Shown here: positions 1-8,867 of the stretch, piece by piece | Layout: every line of letters begins with the position of its first letter | Position numbering within the stretch: the stretch's first letter is position 1 | NCBI RefSeq assembly: GCF_003674095.1 | Contig: NZ_RDBF01000001.1 | Span: 310,001 to 374,000, forward strand | From: Aeromicrobium phragmitis | GTDB taxonomy: Bacteria > Actinomycetota > Actinomycetes > Propionibacteriales > Nocardioidaceae | Length of the DNA stretch: 64,000 nucleotides | Direction of reading: 5' to 3' | Notes under the pieces: generated by a model | The model's database searches: none | What the model was told of the DNA's origin: nothing | Seen by the model: the letters and a program-made list of their open reading frames with translations, nothing else | Position numbers and translations under genes: made by a program

Positions 1-1562
1 TGGTGCACCTCGGCGGTGATCTCGCTGGCCTCGCCGACGCCGTCGCCGTCGAGCTGCATCGGCACCTTGCGCTCGGCGACGATGTGCACGCGTTCGCCGC
101 ACAGGCGGCTGAGGCGCTTGTCGTTCGTGGGACGGCGGGTCATCACGCGGGCGACGATCGCGAGCCATCCGAGGAAGCGCTTGGGCGCGACCACCACGAC
201 GTCGAGCATGCCGTCGTCGATCTCGGCCTGGGGGAGCAACGGAATCCCACCCTGGAGGAACCCGACATTGCCCACGACCACGGTGCGCGCCTTGAACGTC
301 ACCGGCTCCTGGTCGTCGATGGTGATCGTCACCTTGGTGCGCGGGAACGCGAGCGCCTTCACGCCCGAGACGAAGTAGGCGAGGAAGCCGACCTTCCGCT
401 TGAGCTCGTCGTTGACGCCGGACATGATCATCGCGTCCATGCCGAGCCCGGCCATGACGAGGAAGACGGAGTCGGTGTCGCCGTCGGTGCGGAAGGTCGC
501 GAGGTCGATCGCGCGGTCCTGGCCGCCGAAGACGACGTCGAGCGCATCGCGGGTGTTGACCGGGATGTCGAGGTTGCGGGCGAGCAGATTGCCCGTGCCG
601 TGCGGAAGGATGCCGACGGCGACGCCGGTTCTCGCGGCCTCCTCGCACACCGCGCGCACGGTGCCGTCGCCGCCCGCGGCGACCACGAGATCGACGCCCG
701 CGTCGATCGCCGCCCGGGTCTGCCCGTGTCCCGGGTCCTCGACGGTGGTCTCGTACCACCGCGGTTCGTTCCATCCGTGCGCCGCGGCGACCTGGCCGAC
801 CTTGGCCCGGAACTCGGCCACGTCGCCGATCTTGGACGGGTTGAGAATCACCGCCGAGGTGCGGGCGCCGGAGCCGGTCACGATGGCGAGTTCGGAGGGC
901 AGCCGGCCCTTGCCTCGCACGATGAGCAACCACAGGACGCAGGTCGCGAACGAGCCGACGGCCAGGCCCGCCACGACGTCGCTGAGATAGTGGACCCCGA
1001 GGAACACGCGGCTGCTCGCCACGCCGAGCGCCAGAAGGATCCAGAGTGCGAGCAGGAGCCGGCGTTTCCAGCCCCGACCGGTGCTGATGATGGTCACCAG
1101 CGAGATGACCGTGAACAGCATGCCGGAGCCCGAAGCGTGGCCGCTGGGGAAGGCGTGGCCCCCGATCTCGTGCAGCGGCTCGTCCCAGAAGGGACGGTCG
1201 CGGTCGAAGACGAGTTTGAGCAGGGCGTTGCCGGCCAGGACGAGCAGTCCACTGCAGAAGATCCACACCGCGACCGCGTGCTCGCGGCGGATCAGCATCC
1301 CCGCCAGCATCACGGCGAGGACGACGCTGACACCGAGCGTGCTGAACAGCGCGGCCACGACCTCGAGGACGTCCACGAGCCACGGGCGGTGGCTGCTGAC
1401 CTGGTAGGCCGCGTCGGCGACCTGGGCGTCGAGGTCGAGTTGCGCCTCCCAGCCCGCAGCGAGTCCGATCGCGGGGACGGCGAACAGGACGCCCAGGACG
1501 ACGAGCAAGACCGGGATCTGCCATCCCCGGTCGGGGTCGGCCCGGCGGACGTCGATCGCCAC
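1..1562 (-). CDS. Bifunctional PAP2 phosphatase / diacylglycerol kinase-family protein (3' end cut by window edge)
   Basis: Read from a GTG at 1562 preceded by AAGGAG five bases upstream; the frame stays open to base 1, so the C-terminus lies outside the window (about 520 codons seen). The N-terminal half is a multi-pass membrane PAP2 phosphatase with all three signature motifs: KLVFDRDRP (KX6RP), FPSGHA, and SRVFLGVHYLSD (SRX5HX3D). The C-terminal half is a diacylglycerol-kinase catalytic domain with AAGGDGTVRAV and LPHGTGNLLARNL. It probably acts on membrane lipid phosphates at the inner membrane, linking dephosphorylation and lipid phosphorylation. Such fusions are known in Actinobacteria; the true lipid substrate is not deducible. 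It is divergent from serS. Confidence 0.85.
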   Translation of the reverse strand, partial: MAIDVRRADPDRGWQIPVLLVVLGVLFAVPAIGLAAGWEAQLDLDAQVADAAYQVSSHRPWLVDVLEVVAALFSTLGVSVVLAVMLAGMLIRREHAVAVWIFCSGLLVLAGNALLKLVFDRDRPFWDEPLHEIGGHAFPSGHASGSGMLFTVISLVTIISTGRGWKRRLLLALWILLALGVASSRVFLGVHYLSDVVAGLAVGSFATCVLWLLIVRGKGRLPSELAIVTGSGARTSAVILNPSKIGDVAEFRAKVGQVAAAHGWNEPRWYETTVEDPGHGQTRAAIDAGVDLVVAAGGDGTVRAVCEEAARTGVAVGILPHGTGNLLARNLDIPVNTRDALDVVFGGQDRAIDLATFRTDGDTDSVFLVMAGLGMDAMIMSGVNDELKRKVGFLAYFVSGVKALAFPRTKVTITIDDQEPVTFKARTVVVGNVGFLQGGIPLLPQAEIDDGMLDVVVVAPKRFLGWLAIVARVMTRRPTNDKRLSRLCGERVHIVAERKVPMQLDGDGVGEASEITAEVH

Positions 1563-1655
1563 GGTTCTCCTTCCTGCTGCGAGCAGTGCCCGAACAGCGT
1601 AAACGACCCGACCCAGCGGGGCTCGCCGCGCGGACCCGGCCGATAGGCTGGTCGA

Positions 1656-2924
1656 GTGATCGATCCCCGCGTGCTTCGTGACCAACCCGACCGTCTCCGC
1701 GCCGCTCTCCGCCGTCGTGGCGAGTCCGATGCCATCGTCGACGAGCTGATCGCGGCCGACGAACACCGCCGCTCCTCGATCGCGGAGTTCGAGGCCCTGC
1801 GCTCGGAGCAGAAGGGGCTCGGCAAACAGGTCGCCAAGGCCCAGGGCGAGGAGAAGCAGGCGCTGCTCGCTCGCACGAAGGAACTGAGCGCTCAGGTCAA
1901 GAGCGCCGAGGCGGCCCAGAACGAGGCCGTCGAGCAGTTCACGCGGCTCATGAAGTCGGTGCCCAACCTCGCCTCGGAGAAGGCGCCGGAGGGCGGCGAG
2001 GACGATTTCGTCGTGCTCGAGACCCACGGCACGCCCCGCGACTTCGCCGCCGAAGGCTTCGAGCCGCGCGATCACCTCGAACTCGGTGAGCTGCTCGGGG
2101 CGATCGACGTCGAGCGCGGCGCCAAGGTCAGCGGCTCGCGGTTCTACTTCCTCACCGGCGTCGGTGCACAGCTGGAGCTGGCGTTGACACAGCTCGCCAT
2201 GAGCAAGGCCGCCGAATGGGGCTTCACACCGGTCATTCCGCCGGCGCTGGTCAAGCCCGAGGCGATGGAGGGCACCGGCTTCCTCGGCCAGGCCGCCGAC
2301 GACGTCTACCACCTGGAGAAGGACGATCTCTACCTCGTCGGCACGTCGGAGGTGCCGCTCGCGGCGTACCACAGCGACGAGATCCTCGACCCAGCCTCGC
2401 TGCCGCGTCGCTACGCTGCGTTCAGCCCGTGCTTCCGGCGCGAGGCCGGCTCCTACGGCAAGGACACGCGCGGCATCTTCCGCGTGCACTGGTTCGACAA
2501 GGTCGAGATGTTCGTCTACACGACCGAAGAGGAGTCCTACGCCGAGCACGAGCGTCTCCTGGGCTGGGAGAAGGCCTGGCTCGACGCCCTCGAGTTGCCC
2601 TACCGCGTCATCGACGTCGCGGCGGGCGACCTCGGTCTCTCGGCGATCCGCAAGTTCGACTGCGAGGCGTGGATCCCCACACAGGGCAAGTACCGCGAGG
2701 TCTCGTCCGCCTCCAACTGCACGCAGTTCCAGTCGCGTCGCCTCGACATCCGCGTCCGCGGCGACGAGGGCACCGTTCCAGCCGCCACGCTCAACGGCAC
2801 GTTGTGCGCCATGACGCGCACGATCGTGGCGCTGCTCGAGAACGGCCAGCAGGCCGACGGTTCGGTCCGCCTGCCCGCGGTGTTGCACCCGCTGCTCGGC
2901 GAGGTGCTGGAGCCGCGCTCATGA
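1656..2924 (+). CDS. serS: Seryl-tRNA synthetase
   Basis: A 422-residue class II aminoacyl-tRNA synthetase that charges tRNA-Ser (and tRNA-Sec where present) with serine in the cytosol. The N-terminus (about residues 1-110) is the helical coiled-coil arm rich in E/K/Q that binds the long variable arm of tRNA-Ser. The catalytic core contains the motif 2 segment [20 protein letters not shown] and the motif 3 segment [17 protein letters not shown]. Length is normal for bacterial SerRS. The start is GTG ([14 protein letters not shown], the usual SerRS N-terminus). The stop overlaps the ATG of the next gene by four bases (ATGA), implying translational coupling. Two tRNA-Ser genes lie about 5-6 kb downstream. 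Confidence 0.97.
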   Translation: MIDPRVLRDQPDRLRAALRRRGESDAIVDELIAADEHRRSSIAEFEALRSEQKGLGKQVAKAQGEEKQALLARTKELSAQVKSAEAAQNEAVEQFTRLMKSVPNLASEKAPEGGEDDFVVLETHGTPRDFAAEGFEPRDHLELGELLGAIDVERGAKVSGSRFYFLTGVGAQLELALTQLAMSKAAEWGFTPVIPPALVKPEAMEGTGFLGQAADDVYHLEKDDLYLVGTSEVPLAAYHSDEILDPASLPRRYAAFSPCFRREAGSYGKDTRGIFRVHWFDKVEMFVYTTEEESYAEHERLLGWEKAWLDALELPYRVIDVAAGDLGLSAIRKFDCEAWIPTQGKYREVSSASNCTQFQSRRLDIRVRGDEGTVPAATLNGTLCAMTRTIVALLENGQQADGSVRLPAVLHPLLGEVLEPRS

Positions 2925-3706
2925 CCTGGATTCCCAAACTCGTCGCCCTCGACGTCGACGGCACCATCGTCGACGGTCACAACCTCATGACCGAGCGCGT
3001 CGGCAAGGCGATCCTGGCCATGCGCGACGCCGGTTCCGAGATCGTCATCGCCACCGGGCGCTCCGCGCCGGGCGTGTATGACGTGCTCGGCAAGCTCGGC
3101 ATCAACGACGGGCTCGCCGTCGCCAGCAACGGCTCGGTGGTGTTCGAGGTCGACCCCTTCCGGGTCGTGCACTCGGTGACCTTCGACGCCCGGGAGGCGG
3201 TCGCCCGCGTGCTGGACAAGATGCCGGACGCGCTCGTCGCGGTGGAGGAGGTCGGCGTCGGCTTCCGGGTCTCCCAGCCGTTCCCCGAGGGCGAGATCAA
3301 CGGCCGCATCGTCGTCGAGGACGTCGACGACCTCGTCCGCGAGCCGGTCAGCCGCGTCATCATCCGGGCACCCGAGCACGACACCGAGGAGTTCCACGCC
3401 CTCGTCGCCGACCTCGGCCTGGAGGACACCAACTACTTCATCGGCTACAGCGCCTGGCTCGACCTCGCGCCGGTGGGCGTCTCCAAGGCGTCCGGCCTGG
3501 ACTACGTGTGCGAGGTACGCGGGTACTCCGCTGCGGACGTGCTCGCCGTCGGCGACGGTCGCAACGACATCGAGATGCTGCAGTGGGCCGGCCGAGGCGT
3601 TGCGATGGGCCAGGCCCCCGACGAAGTACGCGAGGTGGCCGACGACATCACCGGCACCATCGACGACGACGGCCTCGCGGCTGAGCTCGCCCGCTATCTC
3701 GGCTGA
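2921..3706 (+). CDS. HAD-superfamily hydrolase, Cof-type sugar/nucleotide phosphatase
   Basis: A 261-residue cytosolic phosphatase of the Cof (HAD IIB) class. The nucleophile and acid Asp are D11 and D13 in LVALDVDGT, motif II is IATGRS, and the Mg-binding motif is [12 protein letters not shown] near the C-terminus, with a large C2-type cap between. The family dephosphorylates sugar phosphates or related metabolites; the substrate here is unknown. The ATG at 2921 overlaps the serS stop; an open frame continues upstream inside serS but has no support as coding. It is probably cotranscribed with serS. Confidence 0.88.
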   Translation: MTWIPKLVALDVDGTIVDGHNLMTERVGKAILAMRDAGSEIVIATGRSAPGVYDVLGKLGINDGLAVASNGSVVFEVDPFRVVHSVTFDAREAVARVLDKMPDALVAVEEVGVGFRVSQPFPEGEINGRIVVEDVDDLVREPVSRVIIRAPEHDTEEFHALVADLGLEDTNYFIGYSAWLDLAPVGVSKASGLDYVCEVRGYSAADVLAVGDGRNDIEMLQWAGRGVAMGQAPDEVREVADDITGTIDDDGLAAELARYLG

Positions 3707-3746
3707 CGCGCTGGACAGCGGCGGGTGAGTCTGCTGGTCTGAGGGC

Positions 3747-4334
3747 ATGATCGATCTGCGCCACGCCGTCAGCCGCACCGCGACCGTCGCTCGCAACGTC
3801 ACCGACGAGCAGCTGAGCGCGTCCACACCCGCTGAGGAGATGGACGTCGCCCGTCTCATCCACCACCTGCTCGGGCTGACGGTCGCCTTCCGCGACGCCG
3901 CCGGCAAGATCGAGGGGCCGACCACGGCGACGGCGCCCGAACCGGTCGACGCACCGCTGCCGGACGAGTGGCGAACCCTGCTGCACGAGCAGCTGGACGA
4001 CCTGGCTGCCGCGTGGGAGGACCCCGCGGCGTGGGACGGGATGACGATGGTCGGCGGCGTCGAGTTGCCCGCGCACGTCTGCGGTCTCGTCGCTCTCGAC
4101 GAAGTGCTGCTGCACGGCTGGGACCTCGCCCGCGCCACCGACCAGGACTATCAGGTGTCCGAAGAGGAGGCGGAGTCCATCGTGCCGATCGTGACTCCCG
4201 AGGACGACGACCCGCAAGGGCGCGAGCGAGCTGGCGTGTTCGGCCCCGTGAAACCGGTGCCGGCCGACGCGCCGCTGTTCGACCGCGTGCTCGCGATGGC
4301 CGGCCGCGACCCGCAGTGGCGGGCGTCGCGCTGA
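3747..4334 (+). CDS. TIGR03086-type metal-binding protein (DinB/MDMPI-like fold)
   Basis: A 195-residue actinobacterial protein. It carries the family hallmark HGWDLARAT near residue 132 and an upstream RLIHHLLGL helix, which together suggest the three-His divalent metal site of the DinB/mycothiol-dependent maleylpyruvate isomerase fold. Members are thought to be mycothiol- or thiol-dependent enzymes, but most have no assigned reaction. It sits alone between the serS pair and convergent bpa, with only one base between the two stop codons. Function is otherwise unassigned. Confidence 0.75.
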   Translation: MIDLRHAVSRTATVARNVTDEQLSASTPAEEMDVARLIHHLLGLTVAFRDAAGKIEGPTTATAPEPVDAPLPDEWRTLLHEQLDDLAAAWEDPAAWDGMTMVGGVELPAHVCGLVALDEVLLHGWDLARATDQDYQVSEEEAESIVPIVTPEDDDPQGRERAGVFGPVKPVPADAPLFDRVLAMAGRDPQWRASR

Positions 4335-4335
4335 G

Positions 4336-4860
4336 CTAGAGGTACATGCCGCTGGAGCCGGCGACGTCCGACCGGTTGCCCTGCGACTCCGTGGGCTGTG
4401 CCTGCTGCCCGGGACGTCCGCCCTCGGGTAACGCGAGCCGCATGTTGGCGAACTGCGTCTGGGCCTGCACCTGCTGGGCGTAGAGCGCGGCCTGAATGCC
4501 GTGAAAGAGGCCCTCGAGCCATCCGACCAGTTGCGCCTGAGCGATGCGCAGCTCGGCCTCGGTGGGGGACTCGGCGTCGAACGGAAGGCTCAGTCGCTCG
4601 AGCTCGTCGACCAGTTCGGGGGCGAGGCCGTCCTTGAGCTCGGCGATCGACTGCTCGTAGATCTCCCGCAGCCGTGAGCGGCTGGCCTCGTCCAGCGGCG
4701 CGGATTTCACCTCGTCCAGCAGCTGGCGGATCATGCCACCGATCCGCATGACTTTGGCCGGCTGCTCCACGAGGTCGCTCAGAGCGGTACGGGAGTCCTC
4801 AGCGTCCTCCGGCACGGCGATCGGCTGGCCGTCGGGGTCGATCACGTGGTCGTCGCTCAT
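4336..4860 (-). CDS. bpa: Bacterial proteasome activator (Bpa/PafE family)
   Basis: A 174-residue protein matching the Bpa/PafE (DUF2587) family. It has an acidic N-terminus, a four-helix core (PAKVMRIGGMIRQLLDEVK through QLVGWLEGLFHGIQAALYAQ), and a Gln-rich flexible tail. The family forms a dodecameric, ATP-independent ring that opens the 20S proteasome gate through a C-terminal GQYL-type tail. This protein ends in GMYL, so Tyr and Leu of the docking motif are kept and Gln is replaced. It implies that the host encodes a 20S proteasome elsewhere. Single gene, convergent with the TIGR03086 gene. Confidence 0.92.
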   Translation of the reverse strand: MSDDHVIDPDGQPIAVPEDAEDSRTALSDLVEQPAKVMRIGGMIRQLLDEVKSAPLDEASRSRLREIYEQSIAELKDGLAPELVDELERLSLPFDAESPTEAELRIAQAQLVGWLEGLFHGIQAALYAQQVQAQTQFANMRLALPEGGRPGQQAQPTESQGNRSDVAGSSGMYL

Positions 4861-4877
4861 GTCCCCAGACTAGGCGC

Positions 4878-5861
4878 TCAGGCCTGGCCGTTCAGGGTGA
4901 GGATGAGCTTGCCGCGGTGGCTGGACTCCTCCATCACTTCGTGCGCGCGGGCGACCTGCTCGAGTGGCATCGTCGCGTGCACGATCGGTCGGACGGCCCC
5001 GTCGGCGATGAGCGGCCAGACCTGTCCGGTCATCTGCTGGACGATGGTGGTCTTCTCGCCGGCCGGGCGGGCGCGCAGCGAGGTGGCGGTGACCGCGGCC
5101 CGCTTCGCGAGCAGGGCACCGAGATTGAGCTCGCCCTTGACGCCACCTTGCAGCCCGATGACGACGAGACGCCCGGAGGTGGCGAGCGCGGCAATGTTCC
5201 GCGCCAGGTACTTGGCGCCGATGATGTCGAGGATGACGTCGGCGCGCACGCCCGCCTCGCGCATGACCTCGACGAAGTCCTCCTGCCGGTAGTCGATCGC
5301 GAGGTCGGCACCCAACTCGCGGCAGAACTCGGCCTTCTGCGGTGAGCCGACGGTGGTGACGACGCGGGCGCCGAAGGCCTTGGCCACCTGGATCGCCGTC
5401 GTGCCGATCCCGCTCGACCCGCCGTGCACGAGCAGGGTCTCACCGGGCTGCAGCCGCCCGATCATGAAGACGTTGGACCATACGGTCGCGAACGTCTCCA
5501 TCAGCCCGCCGGCGGTCACCAGATCGACGCCCTCGGGAACGGGGGCGATCTGACCGATCGGGACCGCCACGTACTCGGCGTAACCGCCGCCGGTCAGCAG
5601 CGCGCACACCTGTGACCCGATCTCCTGCTCACCCACGCCCTCGCCGACCGCCACGACTTCGCCGGCGCACTCCAGTCCGAGCACTCGGGTGGCACCCGCC
5701 GGCGGATCGTAGTGGCCCTGGCGTTGCAGGATGTCGGCGCGATTCACCCCCGCCGACGCGACGCGCAGGAGCACCTCACCGGGGCCGGGCTGGGGCACGG
5801 GAACGTCGACGACCTCGAGGGCCTCGGGTCCACCGGGCTCGTTGACCATCACAGCACGCAT
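4878..5861 (-). CDS. NAD(P)H-dependent quinone oxidoreductase (zeta-crystallin/PIG3-like MDR)
   Basis: A 327-residue zinc-independent medium-chain dehydrogenase/reductase. The N-terminal GroES-like domain has MRAVMVNEPGGPEALEVVDV and GVNRADILQRQGHY. The nucleotide-binding Rossmann domain has the family signature LLVHGGSSGIGTTAIQVAKA followed by GADLAIDYRQEDF. No catalytic zinc Cys set is present. It most likely reduces quinones or small enones with NADPH in the cytosol; the physiological substrate is unknown. Start ATG at 5861, divergent from the nitrilase gene with only 32 bases between starts, so the two promoters must overlap. Confidence 0.9.
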   Translation of the reverse strand: MRAVMVNEPGGPEALEVVDVPVPQPGPGEVLLRVASAGVNRADILQRQGHYDPPAGATRVLGLECAGEVVAVGEGVGEQEIGSQVCALLTGGGYAEYVAVPIGQIAPVPEGVDLVTAGGLMETFATVWSNVFMIGRLQPGETLLVHGGSSGIGTTAIQVAKAFGARVVTTVGSPQKAEFCRELGADLAIDYRQEDFVEVMREAGVRADVILDIIGAKYLARNIAALATSGRLVVIGLQGGVKGELNLGALLAKRAAVTATSLRARPAGEKTTIVQQMTGQVWPLIADGAVRPIVHATMPLEQVARAHEVMEESSHRGKLILTLNGQA

Positions 5862-5893
5862 GTCACCACCGTAGCGATGCCAGACTGGAGGAC

Positions 5894-6679
5894 ATGCGCA
5901 TCGCCTTGGTCCAGTTCGCGTCCGACATCGACGCGGCCGCTAACCGGCACACGATCGCGGCCGCCCTCGCCGATCTCGACGGCGCGTCGGTCGACCTCGT
6001 CGTGCTGCCTGAGGCGGCCATGCACGACTTCGGCTCCGCCGACCACGACTTGTCCGCCGCTGCTGAGCCGCTCGACGGCCCGTTCGTGGCCCTGCTGGCC
6101 GAGCAGGCGCGCCGACTCGACGCCACCATCGTCGCCGGCATGTTCGAGCGCACGGACGGACTGCCGTACAACACGCTCGTCGTCGTGAACGCCGACGGGG
6201 AGCTGGTCACGACGTACCGCAAGATCCACCTCTACGACTCGTTCGGCTACCGCGAGTCCGAGCGGCTGCGTCCCGGTGACATTGTCCCGGCGACGTTCAC
6301 CGTCGGCGACACCACGGTCGGCCTGATGACCTGTTACGACCTGCGGTTCCCGGAGTTGGCCCGCACGCTGATGGACGGCCGCGCCGTCCCCGACGTCCTG
6401 CTCGTTCCGGCCGCCTGGGTGGCGGGGGAGCGCAAGCTCGAGCACTGGCGCACGCTGTTGACCGCCCGGGCGGTGGAGAACACCGTGTTCGTGGCCGCCG
6501 CGGCGCAAGGCGGCGACCGTTACACCGGTCATTCCTTGGTCGTCGACCCCTGGGGTTCTATCGTTGACGAGGCCCACGACGCCGACGCCGTGGTGCTCGC
6601 CGACCTCGATCCCCAGGTCGTCGCCCGTTCCCGCGAGGTCAACCCCTCCCTCGCCAACCGAAGGATGCGCTCGACGTGA
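5894..6679 (+). CDS. Carbon-nitrogen hydrolase (nitrilase superfamily amidase)
   Basis: A 261-residue nitrilase-superfamily enzyme with the complete Glu-Lys-Cys triad: E40 in VVLPEAAM, K110 in TTYRKIHLYDS and C147 in GLMTCYDLRFPEL. The KIHLYD and CYDLRFPEL blocks are closest to Nit2/omega-amidase-type members, which hydrolyse alpha-keto acid amides or deaminated metabolites. Cytosolic. The ATG follows GGAGGAC directly, a good ribosome site. The TGA overlaps the GTG of the next gene. The exact amide is not deducible. Confidence 0.87.
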   Translation: MRIALVQFASDIDAAANRHTIAAALADLDGASVDLVVLPEAAMHDFGSADHDLSAAAEPLDGPFVALLAEQARRLDATIVAGMFERTDGLPYNTLVVVNADGELVTTYRKIHLYDSFGYRESERLRPGDIVPATFTVGDTTVGLMTCYDLRFPELARTLMDGRAVPDVLLVPAAWVAGERKLEHWRTLLTARAVENTVFVAAAAQGGDRYTGHSLVVDPWGSIVDEAHDADAVVLADLDPQVVARSREVNPSLANRRMRST

Positions 6680-7731
6680 GCACGACTCAGCCCGGACGCC
6701 GACGTCGCCTCGACGCGTCGGTCGCTCCGGTCTACGAGCGGCCCACCCGCGGCCCTCGCTTCGAATCGCGGCGGACGGCGCGGACGTTCGAGATCCTGAC
6801 CGGCCTCGCCTGGCTGCTCGGCACGCTGGGTTCGGCGACGAGCGTCGTGGCGGTCGGCGCCCCGTCCTGGCTGTGGCGGCCGAGCGCTGCGCTGCTGCTC
6901 GTGGTGTCGGCCATGATGCTCACACATCGCGTCGGCGGTCACATGCGCATCTGGGTCACGCTGACGGCGGTGCTCGCCGGATCCGCGCTCGTGACCGAAC
7001 TGAACTTCCTGCTCGTCACCGCCGCCGGCGCCTCTGCGGTGTTCGCGGCTGTCAACGCGGTCATGTTCACCCTGCCCGCGCCCGGCATGGGCGCCGCCTT
7101 GCGCGAGTACGGCATCTCGCTCCTGCTCACCGTGAGCGGGGCGATGGGGGTGGCCGCGTGGAACGCGCCTGCGCAGATCCAGATCTACAGCGGACTCACG
7201 CTGGCGGCTTCCGTGGCGGTCGGCCTCGCGATCATGTCGAACCTGGGCGCCGGTCTGCACGGCCTGACCCGGCAGCACCTGTGGATCCTGGTGGGGGTGG
7301 CGGTCGTCGCGGTGCTCCTGTTCGTCTACGGCGGCATCGTGCGGCTGTACGGCAGCCCGGCGATCAAGGAGTTCCTCGACGAGAGCATCATCTGGATGCG
7401 GCAGCACATCGGTGGCGTGCCGCGTCCGTTCGAGGTGCTCATCGGCTTCCCGGCGATCATCTTCGGCACCTCGTTGCGTTCGCGGTACCGCGAGGGCTGG
7501 TGGGTATGCGTGTTCGCGGTGCTGGGGACGGCGGTCATCACCACGTCGCTCATCGATCCGGGCGCCTACCCGTCGTACTTCGCGCTCTCGACGCTGTACT
7601 CGGCCGTGCTCGGCGTGCCCATCGGCCTTCTCCTGCGGCAGATCTTCATGTCGTCGCGATCGGCCCGTGCCGCGCGTGCGGTCGCGCCGCCGAGTCGCGT
7701 CGAGCCCGGTCGTTTCAGCCCCTTGAAGTGA
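6676..7731 (+). CDS. Multi-pass membrane protein of unknown function
   Basis: A 351-residue protein starting at GTG 6676, overlapping the upstream stop. It has an Arg-rich cytosolic N-terminus (about 40 residues) and then roughly eight to nine hydrophobic segments, e.g. around residues 45-60, 72-85, 97-130, 152-190, 210-230 and 255-320. A basic, Pro-containing tail ends the protein. No transporter or enzyme motif is recognised. Cotranscription with the nitrilase-family gene is likely; the relation of the two functions is not evident. Confidence 0.7.
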   Translation: MSTTQPGRRRRLDASVAPVYERPTRGPRFESRRTARTFEILTGLAWLLGTLGSATSVVAVGAPSWLWRPSAALLLVVSAMMLTHRVGGHMRIWVTLTAVLAGSALVTELNFLLVTAAGASAVFAAVNAVMFTLPAPGMGAALREYGISLLLTVSGAMGVAAWNAPAQIQIYSGLTLAASVAVGLAIMSNLGAGLHGLTRQHLWILVGVAVVAVLLFVYGGIVRLYGSPAIKEFLDESIIWMRQHIGGVPRPFEVLIGFPAIIFGTSLRSRYREGWWVCVFAVLGTAVITTSLIDPGAYPSYFALSTLYSAVLGVPIGLLLRQIFMSSRSARAARAVAPPSRVEPGRFSPLK

Positions 7732-7788
7732 TCCGGCTCGCCGGGTGCGAGAATCGGGGTGGTGTCGTCGCGCGTGCGCGGCGACCCA

Positions 7789-7877
7789 GGAGGGGTGCCG
7801 GAGTGGCCGATCGGAACCGCCTTGAAAGCGGTCGCTGGCAGAAATGTCAGCCGCGGGTTCGAATCCCGCCCCCTCTG
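7789..7877 (+). tRNA. tRNA-Ser (anticodon UGA)
   Basis: An 89-base class II tRNA that folds fully: acceptor GGAGGGG with CCCCTCT (one G-U at the first pair), anticodon stem ACCGC/GCGGT with loop CTTGAAA (anticodon TGA at 7823-7825), a long variable arm, and T arm GCGGG-TTCGAAT-CCCGC. The discriminator is G at 7877, as expected for serine tRNAs. The 3' CCA is not encoded. It decodes UCA and probably other UCN codons. Confidence 0.97.
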
Positions 7878-7911
7878 CGTGACGCGATACCGACTCGACC
7901 GTGCGCACGCC

Positions 7912-8325
7912 ATGCTCAGCATCGGCGTGTATCTGCTGGTGGCGGCGGTCGCCGTGCTCGTCGCCTTCTGGTCGGCCCAGTTCGGGACGTGGGGACGCGT
8001 GGTGGCGATCGTCGGCGGTGTCGTGGTCGCGCTCGCGCTGGTGCTGTCGTTGCGCCTCGCCCTGCGCCCGCCGATCGTCCTCACGCTCGCAGAGCAGGGC
8101 TACCAGGGGCGCGTCCGCGCCGAGAAGCGGCGGTTCGAGGGCCGCTGGAAGGACGTCCGCGACGTCCAGCTCACCTCGCGTGAGTTGCGCATCACCACCG
8201 TCACGAACGAGGAGCAGGTCTTCCCGCTGCAGACCGTTGACGCCCGTGAGCGCGTCGCGATGATCCGCGAGGTCTACGACCGCCTCAACACCGCCCACGG
8301 CTACACGCGCTTCACCTTCGAGTAA
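7912..8325 (+). CDS. Small membrane-anchored protein of unknown function
   Basis: A 137-residue protein from ATG 7912. Two hydrophobic segments occupy about residues 5-20 and 27-46, followed by an 80-residue soluble C-terminal part (QGYQGRVRAEKRRFEG through to the end) with alternating beta-strand character that could be a small PH-like domain; that is only an impression. An in-frame GTG at 7879 would begin two bases after the tRNA-Ser 3' end and is less likely. I do not recognise the family. It sits between tRNA-Ser(UGA) and a repeat-rich spacer. Confidence 0.6.
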   Translation: MLSIGVYLLVAAVAVLVAFWSAQFGTWGRVVAIVGGVVVALALVLSLRLALRPPIVLTLAEQGYQGRVRAEKRRFEGRWKDVRDVQLTSRELRITTVTNEEQVFPLQTVDARERVAMIREVYDRLNTAHGYTRFTFE

Positions 8326-8410
8326 GCGCCGCGGGACCGCGGCGGGCGCTGACCGAACCGCCGCTGGCCGCTGCGATCCCTCGCGTCCCTGCCTGCCGTC
8401 GCCTTCCTGT

Positions 8411-8475
8411 TCCGCGAGTGGTGCAGATTCGTTGTCGGGAGCGCCCCGGAGTCGCGAATATGCACCACTCGCGGA
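8411..8475. repeat. Interspersed inverted repeat with GAGTGGTGCA core
   Basis: Arms of 21 bases at 8411-8431 and 8455-8475 are reverse complements with one mismatch (core GCGAGTGGTGCA) around a 23-base loop. A third shorter copy in the orientation of the second arm follows at 8479-8493. It lies in a 540-base stretch with no convincing gene (8326-8867). It looks like a dispersed intergenic palindrome rather than a terminator: there is no T-run. Confidence 0.7.
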
Positions 8476-8595
8476 GAAATATGCACCACTCGCCGTGGGC
8501 GGTGAGCTACTACGCACGTGAGGGCGCGAGCTGCGGGAGAGCTCACCGCTGAGTGAGCGGGGATGGTCGCGGCGAGGGCTTACGTGGCCGCGGGA

Positions 8596-8802
8596 GCGTG
8601 GCAGCGGAGCGAGCTCCTCTGTGGGCGCGTCTTCAGCCGCGCGAGTGGGGGCGTTGCGGCGAGGGGTCGGGTGGCCGCAGAAGGCGTGGCAGCGGAGCGG
8701 GCTCCTCTGTGGGCGCGTCTTCAGTCGAGTGAGTGGGGGCGTTGCGGCGAGGGGGCGGGTGGCCGCAGAAGGCGTGGCAGCGGAGCAAGCTCCTCTATGG
8801 GG
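8596..8802. repeat. 88-bp tandem repeat (two full copies, one partial)
   Basis: Copy 1 is 8596-8683 and copy 2 is 8684-8771, differing at about 5 of 88 positions. A third copy starting at 8772 matches for about 30 bases and then diverges. A degraded partial copy precedes 8596. Each unit starts with GCGTGGCAGCGGAG. Open frames on both strands cross the repeats, but they have only repeat-driven composition and I treat the region as non-coding. The period continues into the adjacent tRNA-Ser 3' end (GTGGCAGCGGAG at 8861). Confidence 0.85.
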
Positions 8803-8810
8803 ACGTAGCA

Positions 8811-8844
8811 AGGGGACCAACCACGTTGCGTGGTTGGTCCCTTT
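8811..8844. terminator. Hairpin, probable bidirectional terminator
   Basis: A 13-bp perfect stem GGGACCAACCACG (8813-8825) with CGTGGTTGGTCCC (8829-8841) and a 3-base loop, followed by TTT on the plus strand and flanked by a short A/T-containing tract on the other side. It lies just downstream of the minus-strand tRNA-Ser(GCU) and could end that transcript. Confidence 0.6.
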
Positions 8845-8867
8845 CGCTGCTGTTCCCTGGGTGGCAG

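Noticed and set aside
1-1646. Long plus-strand open frame at the left edge
   Set aside because: It is the complement of the PAP2-kinase gene, whose motifs are complete on the minus strand; the plus-strand product has only low-complexity composition.
7759-7911. Longer form of the small membrane protein starting before or at the tRNA-Ser 3' end
   Set aside because: The extension would translate the tRNA gene itself or begin two bases after it; ATG 7912 gives a sensible membrane-helix start.
8596-8802. Possible CRISPR array
   Set aside because: The units are 88 bp and directly adjacent without variable spacers, and no cas genes are near.
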